Below are positions 1 through 7,562 of a DNA stretch of 24,714 nucleotides, piece by piece. Each line of letters starts with the position of its first letter. The stretch's first letter is position 1. The notes below the pieces were generated by a model that did not search any database, had not been told where the DNA came from, and worked only from the letters and a program-made list of their open reading frames with translations. Source of the DNA: an uncultured bacterium. Its GTDB lineage: Bacteria; Verrucomicrobiota; Kiritimatiellia; RFP12; UBA1067. Location: positions 1-24,714 of the forward strand of contig URIT01000036.1 in assembly GCA_900547945.1 (NCBI GenBank), in the 5' to 3' direction. Both the position numbers and the translations under genes were made by a program.

Positions 1-572
1 AGAAGCTGCGGCAGGTCGTGGAGCTGCCCGACCCCATCCCCGTCGCCGCCGTCCTGGACGGCGCGGGGGCGCCGGAGGGCGCAGGCGCGGGGAACGGCGC
101 GGGGACGGTGGACGGCACGGGGGCGAGGGAGGGGACGGAACCGAAAGAGGGAACGCGAGATTACGGTGCGGAAAAATCGCAGGACAATGTGCGGGGAAGC
201 TCCAGGACACGGGAACGATTGGAGGCAAGGGCCGCCGTGAATGGGGTGGAGAAGCAGAAACGAGATTATGATGCGGAAAGACTTCAGTGTGGTGCGAGTG
301 TGGATGAGACACGGGAGGCGGAGGATGCACGGGAAAGGCGGGAGGTGGAGCGGGAGACGGCGATTCTGCGGGCGCGGGGCGTCTACCTGGAGGCGATGGA
401 AGGCGTGCCGGACGTCGTGACGCGCGTGCTGGAGCGGATCGACGCATTGTTGGACCCGAGGCGCGTGGAGGAGGCGACGATGCTCGCCTCCTGGCGCGCG
501 CGGTACGCCCGCGCCGTCACGGGGCGGACGGCGGCGAGGTGGCGCGACCGGCTCTTCCGGCGCGTCGGGTAG
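1..572 (+). CDS. C-terminal part of an unrecognised protein (5' end outside window)
   Basis: The reading frame is open from the left edge (codons from base 3 read KLRQVVELPDPIPV), so the GTG at 18 is probably internal and the gene starts upstream. Three parts are visible. There is a short ordinary stretch, then a Gly/Ala/Glu/Arg-rich low-complexity middle (about bases 60-350), then a charged helical C-terminus ending RARGVYLEAMEGVPDVV through RWRDRLFRRVG. The middle is strongly purine-rich on the coding strand and less GC-biased at third positions than the neighbouring genes. It carries a degenerate repeat: RDYGAEK at bases 156-176 recurs as RDYDAER at 261-281, a 35-codon period. I do not recognise the family. 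A charged, partly coiled linker or nucleic-acid-associated protein is possible but unproven. It converges with uxuA. Confidence 0.6.
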   Translation, partial: KLRQVVELPDPIPVAAVLDGAGAPEGAGAGNGAGTVDGTGAREGTEPKEGTRDYGAEKSQDNVRGSSRTRERLEARAAVNGVEKQKRDYDAERLQCGASVDETREAEDARERREVERETAILRARGVYLEAMEGVPDVVTRVLERIDALLDPRRVEEATMLASWRARYARAVTGRTAARWRDRLFRRVG

Positions 573-596
573 GCGTCGGCCGCCATGCACAGGCCA

Positions 597-623
597 CGGT
601 CGCGCAGGAGAGCGACCCTCCCG
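597..623 (+). repeat. Hairpin repeat, copy B (3' of the partial gene)
   Basis: A 27-base element starts 24 bases after the stop codon of the partial gene and lies in its sense orientation. The stem GGTCGC/GCGACC (598-603 with 612-617) encloses a loop containing GCAGGAG, and CCTCCCG follows. It matches 24 of 27 bases of the copy at 22908-22934 (minus strand), including a compensatory A-T to T-A swap in the stem. Confidence 0.6.
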
Positions 624-628
624 CAGTC

Positions 629-659
629 GGACGTCCGCGTCTGAGCCGTTCGGACGTCC
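629..659. repeat. 9-bp inverted repeat between convergent genes
   Basis: GGACGTCCG (629-637) and CGGACGTCC (651-659) form a perfect 9-bp stem with a 13-base loop, between the + partial gene and the minus uxuA. Neither strand has a U-tract after the stem, so a classical intrinsic terminator is not supported. It may still act as a bidirectional stop or be part of the adjacent repeat element. Confidence 0.4.
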
Positions 660-700
660 CGCACCAAACCAGCCACCTGAAAAGATCTACGGACAGAACC

Positions 701-1693
701 TCATGTTCCCCTCAGGAGGGCCTTGAGGTAACCGTTCGCGAAGAGACGCCCAAGGACGGAATAGCCGGGCACGACGTCGGGCGCGAGGAGGCGGTCGCCG
801 TCCATCTCCGGCACGTGGTCGCCGCGTACGGGCACGTCGAGGCCAAGCGCGCGATAGGTGCGCATGAGCGCGAATTGGTCGGTCGTACCCTGGTCGTGGA
901 AGAGTTCCGTGAAGTCGGTCCGGTCCCCTTCCACGTCGCGCACGTGGATGAAGGCAATGCGCTTCCCGAAGTGCCGCGCCGTCTCGACCAGGTCGGCGCC
1001 CATCAGTTTGAAGTTCGCCTGGCAGAACGTGACGGCATTCGACGGCGAGGGGGCAAGTGCATAGGCGCGGTCGTAGTCGGCAACCGTCCCGAAGATGCGC
1101 GCATAGCCGCCGAGGTCCGGGAGGCACGGATCGTCCGGATGCAACCCAATGCGGACGCCGACACGTTCCGCCGTCGGCATCACAGCCCGGATGAAGTGTT
1201 CGTAGTTCGCCCAGACCTGGTCCTTCGTCAGGCGCAACGCAACCTTCGGCGTTTCGGCTCGCGAGAAATATGTCGCCCGTGCCCCGCCGCGCACGGTGCG
1301 CACGCCCGTCCGCGCCCAACCCGTTCCAACCATGAAGTTGTAGCAGAGGAGCCGGATGCCGAGCACGGCCATCGATTCAAGCAGTTCGCGGTAGTGTGCA
1401 AGCGTTTCCTCACGCGCCGAGGCAGCGGACTGCGAATCTACACCCATCGCGCAGGATGCGTCGCCAAACTGCTTGACGGGCGCCATGTCGAACGGATCGC
1501 CCTCCAGCCCGACGACGGTAAGCCCTTCGGCGGCAAGTCCCTCGACGATGCGCCTCAGAGTCTCAAGCCGCCACGGATCGCCCAGGCCCGTCAGGGACGG
1601 GTTGACCTTGACGACGACATGCTCAATCCCCATCTGGAGGCAGAGTCTCCAGAGCGGGTGCGGCCTGGGCGGGACAAATTCGACAAGTCTCAT
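701..1693 (-). CDS. uxuA: Mannonate dehydratase (UxuA family)
   Basis: Predicted to convert D-mannonate to 2-keto-3-deoxy-D-gluconate (KDG) in hexuronate catabolism, in the cytoplasm. The 330-residue product has the UxuA landmarks in order: CYNFM..TGWART (about 117-129), HPDDP (185-189), TFCQAN (222-227), FIHVRDVEG (248-256), FHDQGTTDQ (265-273) and VRGDH (289-293). The metal ligands expected from the family are His185, Cys224, His250 and Asp292, and all are present. The usual RPDHG motif reads RGDHV, and the protein is shorter than the roughly 390-residue E. coli enzyme, so it is a divergent member. It is the last gene of the minus-strand locus, separated from the symporter gene by a repeat element. 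An extended -10 lies 6 bases before the ATG and no Shine-Dalgarno is seen. The KDG product fits the kinase encoded upstream. Confidence 0.85.
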   Translation of the reverse strand: MRLVEFVPPRPHPLWRLCLQMGIEHVVVKVNPSLTGLGDPWRLETLRRIVEGLAAEGLTVVGLEGDPFDMAPVKQFGDASCAMGVDSQSAASAREETLAHYRELLESMAVLGIRLLCYNFMVGTGWARTGVRTVRGGARATYFSRAETPKVALRLTKDQVWANYEHFIRAVMPTAERVGVRIGLHPDDPCLPDLGGYARIFGTVADYDRAYALAPSPSNAVTFCQANFKLMGADLVETARHFGKRIAFIHVRDVEGDRTDFTELFHDQGTTDQFALMRTYRALGLDVPVRGDHVPEMDGDRLLAPDVVPGYSVLGRLFANGYLKALLRGT

Positions 1694-1699
1694 GCGCGC

Positions 1700-1708
1700 A
1701 TTATAACA
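1700..1708 (-). promoter_or_regulatory. Extended -10 promoter abutting uxuA
   Basis: On the minus strand the sequence reads TGTTATAAT, a perfect -10 hexamer with the TG extension. Only six bases (GCGCGC) separate it from the uxuA ATG, so initiation would fall at or next to the start codon. There is no Shine-Dalgarno, which would fit a leaderless transcript. No good -35 is visible 17 bases upstream. Confidence 0.5.
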
Positions 1709-1710
1709 TG

Positions 1711-1871
1711 ATTAAGTCGCCGCTACGAGAAGGAATCAGTAGCCGCCTCGCGGCTTTAAATGACCTCCGGACAATTTCAGGAATACGGAATGACATCCCA
1801 TACACATGGGTCCTGCCGTCACCTTCACCCAGAGGTTCCCGCAATTTAAAGCCGCGAAGCGGCGATTTAAT
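1711..1871. repeat. MITE-like element with nested inverted repeats
   Basis: A 20-bp inverted repeat (1742-1761 against 1844-1863, 19 of 20 matching) bounds a 122-bp segment. Each arm is itself a mini-hairpin: GCCGC-CTC-GCGGC on the left and GCCGC-GAA-GCGGC on the right, each next to a TTTAAA. An outer pair, ATTAAGTCGCCGC (1711-1723) and GCGGCGATTTAAT (1859-1871), is also inverted. The interior contains CCCAT-ACAC-ATGGG (1797-1810). It fills the gap between the symporter and uxuA genes and encodes nothing convincing. It looks like a small non-autonomous repeat, but only one copy is in the window. Confidence 0.5.
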
Positions 1872-1878
1872 AGGCGAT

Positions 1879-3510
1879 TTAATACAGGAACAGGCTGACC
1901 GCTCCCATCGAGACGAAAATCGCGAGGGAAAAGAGGAAGGTGTAGAGAACGCCCTTCCCGGCATCGCGTCCGTCCGCGCGCACAAGGGCCTTGAAGCGCG
2001 CCAGGACGTCCGGAGGTTCCGGTTTCGTCACGAGCGTCGCCGTGAGCCACGCCACCGTCGTCACGCCTGCGCCCATGAGGAGCTTCTTCCAGCTGGCGAT
2101 CTCCGGTGCGCCGCACAGCGGCAGCACGAGGTCGAGGATGACGGCGGCGACAAGCGCGGCGACAATCCCGACGATCTCGCTCCAGGCGTTGATGCGCATC
2201 CAGAACCAGCGCAGGAGGAAGATCGGACCCGACCCCGCGCCGATGAGCAGCATGAGGTCGAACGCCGTCTTCGCGCTTTTCAGGAGCGGCGCGAGGAGGC
2301 AGGCGCAGACCATGAAGGCGACCATCGCCGCGCGCGTCGCCCAGATGAGCTCGCGGTCGCCGGCATGCGGGCGCACGAAGCGGCGGTAGAAGTCGTTGAC
2401 GACGTAGGAGGCGCCCATCGACAGGTGCGCGGCGACCGTCGAGAAGAGCGCGGCCATCATCGAGGCGGCAACGACGCCGAACCAGCCGTGCGGCACCTTC
2501 GTGAGCATCGCCGAGTAGGCCATGTCGCCGCCGACGAGCTTCGGATCGACGTTCGGAAACACCCGCTGGATGTCCGCGAGTTCAGGGAAGACGACGAGCG
2601 AGCAGAAGCCCACGATGTACCACGGCCACGGGCGGATCGCGTAGTGGATGAAATTGAAGAAGAGCGTGCCGCCGACGGCGTGCCCCTCGCTCTTCGCCGA
2701 CATGATGCGCTGGACGATGTACCCGCCGCCGCCCGGCTCGGAGCCCTGCTTCCAGACCGCCCACCACTGCACGGCGAGCGGGATGACGAGGAGCGAGAAG
2801 ACGGCGTCCGCATCGGAGAAGTCCGGGAAGATCGAAAGCTTCCCCTTGAGCGCGGGATGCGCCGCGAGCCCGGAAAGGCCGCCGACCTCCGGTAGGTCGA
2901 GCGCAAAGAACATCGCGGCGAACGCGCCGAGCATGATGACGAGGAAGAGGAAGAAGTCCGTGTAGACCGCCCCGCGCAAGCCGGCAATCGCGACGTAGAC
3001 GATCGAGAAGACGCCCGTGAAGACGAGCACCGTCGTCGACGAGCAGCCAAAGAGGATGACGCCGATTTTGAGGCCGCCCAGGACGACCGCGCCCATCACG
3101 AGCAAATTGAGGATGACGCCGAGGTAGACGCCGCGCAGGGCACGAAGGAAGGCCGCCGGCCTCCCCGAATAGCGCAGCTCGTAGAACTCGACGTCCGTCG
3201 TCACGCCCGTGCGGACCCACAGCTTCGAGTAGATGAAGACCGTGAAGACACTCGTGATCAGGAACGCCCACCACACCCAGTTTCCGGCAAGACCGTCCTT
3301 GCGGATAATCTCCGTGAAGAGGTTTGCCGAATCCGTCGAGGTGCAGGCGGCCGTCATCGAGAAGCCGAGGAGCCACCAGGGCATCGAGCGGCCTGCCAGA
3401 TGGAAATCCTTCGACGTGCCGCGATTCATCCGCGCGGCCACGAGGGGAATCGCGACGAGAATCGCGAAGAAGCCCGCGACCATCCACCAGTCCAACGCCT
3501 GCATCAGCAT
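1879..3510 (-). CDS. Sodium:solute symporter (SSS family)
   Basis: A 543-residue polytopic inner-membrane protein, predicted to import a sugar or sugar acid with Na+. It starts MLMQALDWWMVAGFF, has a run of about 13 hydrophobic segments, and carries SSS features: an early GRSMPWWLLGFSMTAACTS stretch (about 47-65) and a loop with W-x-x-G..P-G-G-G-G-Y-I-V-Q-R (about 255-270). The start at 3510 follows AGAAAGG with about 10 bases spacing. A second ATG at 3504 overlaps the upstream stop as TGATG. The gene overlaps the 3' end of the DUF1116 gene, implying translational coupling. The substrate cannot be read from the sequence; an aldonate or uronate fits the neighbours. The longer open frame upstream to 3783 has arginine-rich, out-of-frame character and is not part of the protein. 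Confidence 0.85.
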   Translation of the reverse strand: MLMQALDWWMVAGFFAILVAIPLVAARMNRGTSKDFHLAGRSMPWWLLGFSMTAACTSTDSANLFTEIIRKDGLAGNWVWWAFLITSVFTVFIYSKLWVRTGVTTDVEFYELRYSGRPAAFLRALRGVYLGVILNLLVMGAVVLGGLKIGVILFGCSSTTVLVFTGVFSIVYVAIAGLRGAVYTDFFLFLVIMLGAFAAMFFALDLPEVGGLSGLAAHPALKGKLSIFPDFSDADAVFSLLVIPLAVQWWAVWKQGSEPGGGGYIVQRIMSAKSEGHAVGGTLFFNFIHYAIRPWPWYIVGFCSLVVFPELADIQRVFPNVDPKLVGGDMAYSAMLTKVPHGWFGVVAASMMAALFSTVAAHLSMGASYVVNDFYRRFVRPHAGDRELIWATRAAMVAFMVCACLLAPLLKSAKTAFDLMLLIGAGSGPIFLLRWFWMRINAWSEIVGIVAALVAAVILDLVLPLCGAPEIASWKKLLMGAGVTTVAWLTATLVTKPEPPDVLARFKALVRADGRDAGKGVLYTFLFSLAIFVSMGAVSLFLY

Positions 3511-4550
3511 GCCGCACCGGCCTTTCTCGTCTGTCCGAAGCACGCCTCCGGCATGCGGGTCGAGCCCGCGCCCATCCAGCCGCCGTTCACGTCGATCATC
3601 CCGCCGTTGAGGACGGGCCCCGAACCGCCGGTGACCGCGTCGGGGTTGACCGGGCGGATCGCCCCGCCCCAACCCCGGCACTCGACGACCGAGCTGTCGC
3701 CGATCCAGGGCAGCTGGTTCTCGCGCCGCGCGCCCGGCACGAGATACGGCCCCTCGATCATCGGCGAGGGGGCCGTGTGCCACGTACCGTCGATCTTGAC
3801 GCCGAAGTCAACGCCGTTGCCGCCGGCGGCCGTCATGAGGCCGCGCGCGCCGCGCTTTTCAAGTCCGAGCAGAAGCGCGCGGCTCGCGGCCTGCCCAAAG
3901 TTGTGCGTGAAGCGGTCGGCCGTCGCGAAGTACGTCAGCAGGTCCGCCGCGTTCGGACATTTCAACGCAAGCGGGATGATCGCGCGCGTGAAAAGCGCGT
4001 CAATCGCCTTCTGCGACGAGTGGAGTTCGTCGCCCATGCGGATCGCCTCCGCGAAGAGCGCCTTCATCGGAAAGCCCCCTTCCGCGCGCAGGACGGCCGC
4101 GAGCGGCGGGAAGAGCGCGTCGCGCAGCCAGGCGAGGTTCGCCGCGATCTCCGGCGTGTAGACGCCCCAGCCGCAGAAGCCGCCCCCGAAACGACCTTCG
4201 GACGGAAACACGCCCGCGACGCCGCCCATCTCGCGGTCTTCGACGACCAGAAGCGGAATCGACGGCGTGACGATGCCCGTCCCCGAGCCGTTCGTCGCGT
4301 AGTCGCACGCCGCCGCGCAGCGGACGCCGCCGGACGCCAGCAGACGCGCCGCCTCCGATTCGGACGTCGCCCAACCCTCCAGAAGGCAGGCGTTGACCAT
4401 CCCCCGGCGATGGAGCGGGCACATCCGCCCGAATTCGATCGGCGGCCCCGCGTGCAGCACCGTCCTGTCGGGGAGGCCGAGAACGTCTCCCGCCGTCCGC
4501 ACGTCCACCCACCAGGGATCGCCCCTGAACCGCAGATCTTCAGGCCTCAT
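3504..4550 (-). CDS. DUF1116 protein, AllG/YlbE-like
   Basis: A 348-residue cytoplasmic protein that I match to DUF1116 by VLHAGPPIEFGRM (31-43), EGWATSESEA (58-67), a central FPMKALFAEAIRMGDELHSSQ region (about 160-180), and a late AAGGNGVDFGVKIDG..WIGDSSVVE..GWGG block. The E. coli relative YlbE/AllG (about 420 residues) works with FdrA/AllF and YlbF/AllH as oxamate carbamoyltransferase. Neither partner is here, and this protein is shorter. The start has a strong GGAGGAGGG Shine-Dalgarno and overlaps the MBL gene by 11 bases. The 3' end overlaps the symporter start. A carbamoyl-transfer role is therefore only a family-based guess; its context is sugar-acid catabolism. Confidence 0.7.
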   Translation of the reverse strand: MRPEDLRFRGDPWWVDVRTAGDVLGLPDRTVLHAGPPIEFGRMCPLHRRGMVNACLLEGWATSESEAARLLASGGVRCAAACDYATNGSGTGIVTPSIPLLVVEDREMGGVAGVFPSEGRFGGGFCGWGVYTPEIAANLAWLRDALFPPLAAVLRAEGGFPMKALFAEAIRMGDELHSSQKAIDALFTRAIIPLALKCPNAADLLTYFATADRFTHNFGQAASRALLLGLEKRGARGLMTAAGGNGVDFGVKIDGTWHTAPSPMIEGPYLVPGARRENQLPWIGDSSVVECRGWGGAIRPVNPDAVTGGSGPVLNGGMIDVNGGWMGAGSTRMPEACFGQTRKAGAAC

Positions 4551-5448
4551 CGCCCGTCCCTCCTCCTTCGATTTCCCTCAGATGTTCCGACACCGTGTGG
4601 AGCGCGAGGAAAAGCGCCTCCGGCATGCCGCAGCCGACTTCGCCGATCAGCTTACGCGCGAGCGTGACGGGCTCGGCCTCGACGGGCACGCCCGCCGCCA
4701 CGTAGGCGCGGATCTTCTCGCCGTAGAGCCGCACGCGCGCCGCCGAATAGGCCAGCGCGTCCGCGGCGGCGCGCTCGCCCCGGATCACGTCGCCGATGCC
4801 GTCGTAGGCGTGTCCGCACACGATGTTCGAGAGGTTCGCCGCCGCCAGCTTCGCGAGCGTCGCGCGATAGGCGGGGAGGGAGCGGTAGAAGCCGATGCCC
4901 TGCGTCGGCGTGCCGTTCCCCTGGAGCGAATCGCCCGTGAAGGCGGTGTTCGTCTTCGTGTCGATCCACGTGAGGCAGTCGTCGTCGTGTCCCGGCGTCG
5001 CAAGCGCGCGGAAGCGTCCCGCGAGACGTTCGCCCTCCGCAAGCAGGCGATCCGGCTCGACGCCCTTCAGGTACGACTGCGGCGCCGGCGAGTTGTGCGG
5101 AAAGCGCGTCCGCACGCGAATCGCGACCTTCACGGGATCGCGCAGGGCGTCCGCCGCCGAGGCGAGCGTCGCCGTCTTGAGCCCATCGCGCGTGACGAGG
5201 GCGTGATGGCCGCCGATGTGGTCGCCGTGGACGTGCGTGTTCAGGAGCCAGCCGATATCGGACGGCTTCAGCCCGAGGTCGGCGAGCGCGGGCAGAAGGT
5301 ACTTCTCGGGTTCGAGGTGCGACGAGTCGATCAGCACGTTCGTCTCGCCGCGCACAAGGACGATTCCCGTCCAGACGGGCCCAAACGGAACCTTCAGAAG
5401 ATACGTGTCTTCCAGAACTTCTTCGAACAGTGGCATTTCATCTTTCAT
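4540..5448 (-). CDS. Metallo-beta-lactamase-fold hydrolase
   Basis: A 302-residue protein with the complete MBL metal site: NTHVHGDHIGGHH (70-82, the HxHxDH motif), ATPGHDDD with the next His, FTGDS with the bridging Asp, and GHAYDG with the last His. It has no signal peptide, so it is probably a cytoplasmic hydrolase. The family includes lactonases, thioesterases and glyoxalase II-like enzymes. In a sugar-acid operon a lactone or ester substrate is a reasonable guess. I chose ATG 5448, preceded by GGGAAAG at about 6 bases. ATG 5472 is the alternative: it overlaps the FAD gene's stop as ATGA, a coupling also used by the next gene pair, and would add eight residues. The 3' end overlaps the DUF1116 start. 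Confidence 0.75.
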   Translation of the reverse strand: MKDEMPLFEEVLEDTYLLKVPFGPVWTGIVLVRGETNVLIDSSHLEPEKYLLPALADLGLKPSDIGWLLNTHVHGDHIGGHHALVTRDGLKTATLASAADALRDPVKVAIRVRTRFPHNSPAPQSYLKGVEPDRLLAEGERLAGRFRALATPGHDDDCLTWIDTKTNTAFTGDSLQGNGTPTQGIGFYRSLPAYRATLAKLAAANLSNIVCGHAYDGIGDVIRGERAAADALAYSAARVRLYGEKIRAYVAAGVPVEAEPVTLARKLIGEVGCGMPEALFLALHTVSEHLREIEGGGTGDEA

Positions 5449-5468
5449 GTGTTCTTTCCCGGCGGTCT

Positions 5469-6536
5469 TCATGAATGGAGAAAGGCGGCCGCGCTTTCGC
5501 CTGCGATCTTTCCGAACACGAGGGCGGCCGTGCCGCCGTTGCCGCCGAGGCGGTTGAGCCCGTGGACGCCCGCCGTCACCTCGCCGCACGCGAAGAGCCC
5601 CGGCACGGGACGGCCGGCCGCGTCCAACGCGCGGCCCTGCGTGTCGATGACGATGCCGCCGAGCGAACTGTGCGGCGCGGGCGCGACGGGAATGCGCCGC
5701 TCCGCCGGATCCATCTTGCAGGCGCGGAGTTTCGCCTCCGGCACGTCCGTCAGGTCGTAGATCGCCGTGCCGCCGGCGGCGAAGATCGCGCGGGCGAGTT
5801 CGTCCTTGTTGCGCCGCGCGTCCGGCAGGATGTCTGCGCCATGTGCATCCACAAGGCGCGCCCCTTCGTAGAGCAGCGTCGTAAGGACGGGAATCCCGCG
5901 ACGCGCCCCCTCCGTCCGCACGGTCGGTTCGTACTGGACATGCGCCGCGTCAACGTCGCGCACGGCCGCGCCGAACGCCGCCGCGAACACGAGTCCGTCC
6001 CCCCTCAGATACGCGGGATTCGTCGAAAACGCATACTTCCCGCACCAGCCACCCGTCGCCAGGACAACCGCCAGACGCGGATGCGCCGCCCGCGCGGCGC
6101 GAAGGTCGTCCACCGTCAGCGTGCGGTGTTCGACGACGACATGTCCCCGGCACCGCGCCTGAATCTGCGCGAGGATCACGGCGCCGACGGCATGGCCGAT
6201 TGTCACGCAGCGCGGCACGGACGAACCGAGCGGACGGATCGTCCGATAGGTTCCCGCCGCATCGCGATCGAAGGCATACTCCTCCTTGAGGGCCAACGAA
6301 CCGCGACACAGCGTCTCGACGAGCGCGCGGTCGTTCGCGCCGTGTCCGCTCGCAAGCGTGTCCTCCACATACCGTTCGACGGAATCCTCCGGCAAGACGG
6401 GACAGTTGAGCGCGTGGACATGGGGCGAGTTGCCGGGGCCGTTTGCGACGAGCGTGACGGCGCGTCCGGCCTCGGCGGCGGCCTCCGCCGCCCGCCATCC
6501 GGCAAGCCCGCCGCCGACGACGAGGACGTCCGTCAT
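5469..6536 (-). CDS. FAD-dependent oxidoreductase, short NadB/FrdA-like protein
   Basis: A 355-residue flavoprotein. The N-terminus VLVVGGGLAGWRAA (4-17) is the FAD-binding Rossmann motif. The middle has LATGGWCGKYAFSTNP..GDGL, as in L-aspartate oxidase and fumarate reductase flavoproteins, then PHSSLGGIVID. The C-terminal FAD part is PGLFACGEVTAGVHGLNRLGG. The protein ends there, so the C-terminal helical domain of NadB/SdhA (usually 500-600 residues) is missing. The substrate is unknown; oxidation or reduction of a small dicarboxylate, hydroxy acid or keto acid would fit the fold. It starts within the kinase gene's stop (ATGA at 6533-6536) and has no clear Shine-Dalgarno, so it is probably translated by coupling. 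Confidence 0.75.
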   Translation of the reverse strand: MTDVLVVGGGLAGWRAAEAAAEAGRAVTLVANGPGNSPHVHALNCPVLPEDSVERYVEDTLASGHGANDRALVETLCRGSLALKEEYAFDRDAAGTYRTIRPLGSSVPRCVTIGHAVGAVILAQIQARCRGHVVVEHRTLTVDDLRAARAAHPRLAVVLATGGWCGKYAFSTNPAYLRGDGLVFAAAFGAAVRDVDAAHVQYEPTVRTEGARRGIPVLTTLLYEGARLVDAHGADILPDARRNKDELARAIFAAGGTAIYDLTDVPEAKLRACKMDPAERRIPVAPAPHSSLGGIVIDTQGRALDAAGRPVPGLFACGEVTAGVHGLNRLGGNGGTAALVFGKIAGESAAAFLHS

Positions 6537-7558
6537 CGCTGGACGCGCCCCGTGCCGTTGCCCGCCGCCAGCGCCTCGACCTCCGCGACGGAGACGAGGT
6601 TGAAGTCGTGCTCGATCGAATGCTTCAAGGCCGACGCCGCAACGGCGAAGTCAATCGACGCCTGCGGCCCCCTGCCCGTCGCAAGCGCGTAGATGAGTCC
6701 GCCGCCGAAGGAATCGCCGCCGCCCACGCGGTCGACGATGTGCAGCTTGTACTCGGTGGAGAAGACGGCCTTCTTCGCCTTCGCGTCGTAGAGCATGCCG
6801 GCCCAGAGGTTGTCGAACGCCGAGAGCGACGTGCGGAGCGTGATGGCGACCTTCTTGCATCCGAAGCGCGCGATGAGCTGTTCGGCGACGGAGACGTAGC
6901 CCGCCTTGTCCAGCCGGCCGCGCTCGACGTCCGAACCCTTCCCGACGATACCGAAGACGTCCGCCGCATCCGCCTCGTTCGCGATGAGGACGTCGACGTA
7001 GGGGACGAGCTTCTCCATGCAGGCACCAGCCTCGGCCTTCGTCCAGAGCTTGCCCCGGTAGTTGAGGTCGCAGCTGACCGTGATCCGATGCGCCCGGCAC
7101 CACTTGAGCGCGTCCAGGCAGATCGCGGGCAGATCGCCGCCCAGCGCCGGGGTGATGCCCGTGAAGTGGAACCAACGCACGCCCTTCAGGATCTTCGCCC
7201 AGTCGAAGTCGCCGCGCCGCGCGAGGGCGATGGACGATCCCGCGCGGTCGTAGACGACCTTCGACGCACGCTGCGACGCGCCCTTCTCGACGAAGTAGAC
7301 GCCGAGGCGCGGCCCGCCCCAGACGATGTCCTTCGTCTCGACGCCGAAACACCGCACCGCGTTCCGCGCCGCCTCGCCCAGCGGGTTCGCTGGAAGCTTC
7401 GTCACGAACGCGGCATCCAGCCCGAAGTTCGCGAGCGAGACGGCGACGTTGGCCTCGCCGCCCGCGTAGGACGCCTCGAAGCGTTCCGCCTGGACGAAAC
7501 GGGTGTATCCCTCGGGGTTGAGGCGCATCATGATCTCGCCAAACGTCACGATTTTCAT
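6533..7558 (-). CDS. kdgK: PfkB-family sugar kinase, likely 2-keto-3-deoxygluconate kinase
   Basis: A 341-residue ribokinase-fold enzyme, predicted to phosphorylate KDG to KDPG in the cytoplasm. The N-terminus KIVTFGEIMMRLNPEG and the YAGGEANVAVSLANFG block (31-46) are KdgK-like. CDLNYRGKLWTKAEA matches the sugar-binding region of KDG kinases. DRVGGGDSFGGG (276-287) is the PfkB signature 2, with catalytic base Asp282. The ATG at 7558 is preceded by GGGAG at 7 bases; the in-frame codons up to 7579 overlap the dehydratase gene and are less likely. It directly follows the IlvD/Edd dehydratase gene (4-base gap) and overlaps the FAD gene. Two candidate KDG-producing dehydratases lie in the same locus, which supports the assignment. 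Confidence 0.8.
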   Translation of the reverse strand: MKIVTFGEIMMRLNPEGYTRFVQAERFEASYAGGEANVAVSLANFGLDAAFVTKLPANPLGEAARNAVRCFGVETKDIVWGGPRLGVYFVEKGASQRASKVVYDRAGSSIALARRGDFDWAKILKGVRWFHFTGITPALGGDLPAICLDALKWCRAHRITVSCDLNYRGKLWTKAEAGACMEKLVPYVDVLIANEADAADVFGIVGKGSDVERGRLDKAGYVSVAEQLIARFGCKKVAITLRTSLSAFDNLWAGMLYDAKAKKAVFSTEYKLHIVDRVGGGDSFGGGLIYALATGRGPQASIDFAVAASALKHSIEHDFNLVSVAEVEALAAGNGTGRVQR

Positions 7559-7562
7559 ATTG

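Noticed and set aside
1736..2116. Small minus-strand ORFs inside the MITE-like repeat
   Set aside because: They run from the symporter's 3' end in other frames into the repeat, with no ribosome-binding site or recognisable domain.
1708..2895. + strand 395-codon frame over the symporter gene
   Set aside because: Charged, low-complexity antisense shadow; the minus strand has an obvious SSS transporter.
3511..3783. 91-codon upstream extension of the symporter
   Set aside because: The residues are Arg/Gly-rich, overlap the DUF1116 gene and precede the natural membrane-protein start.
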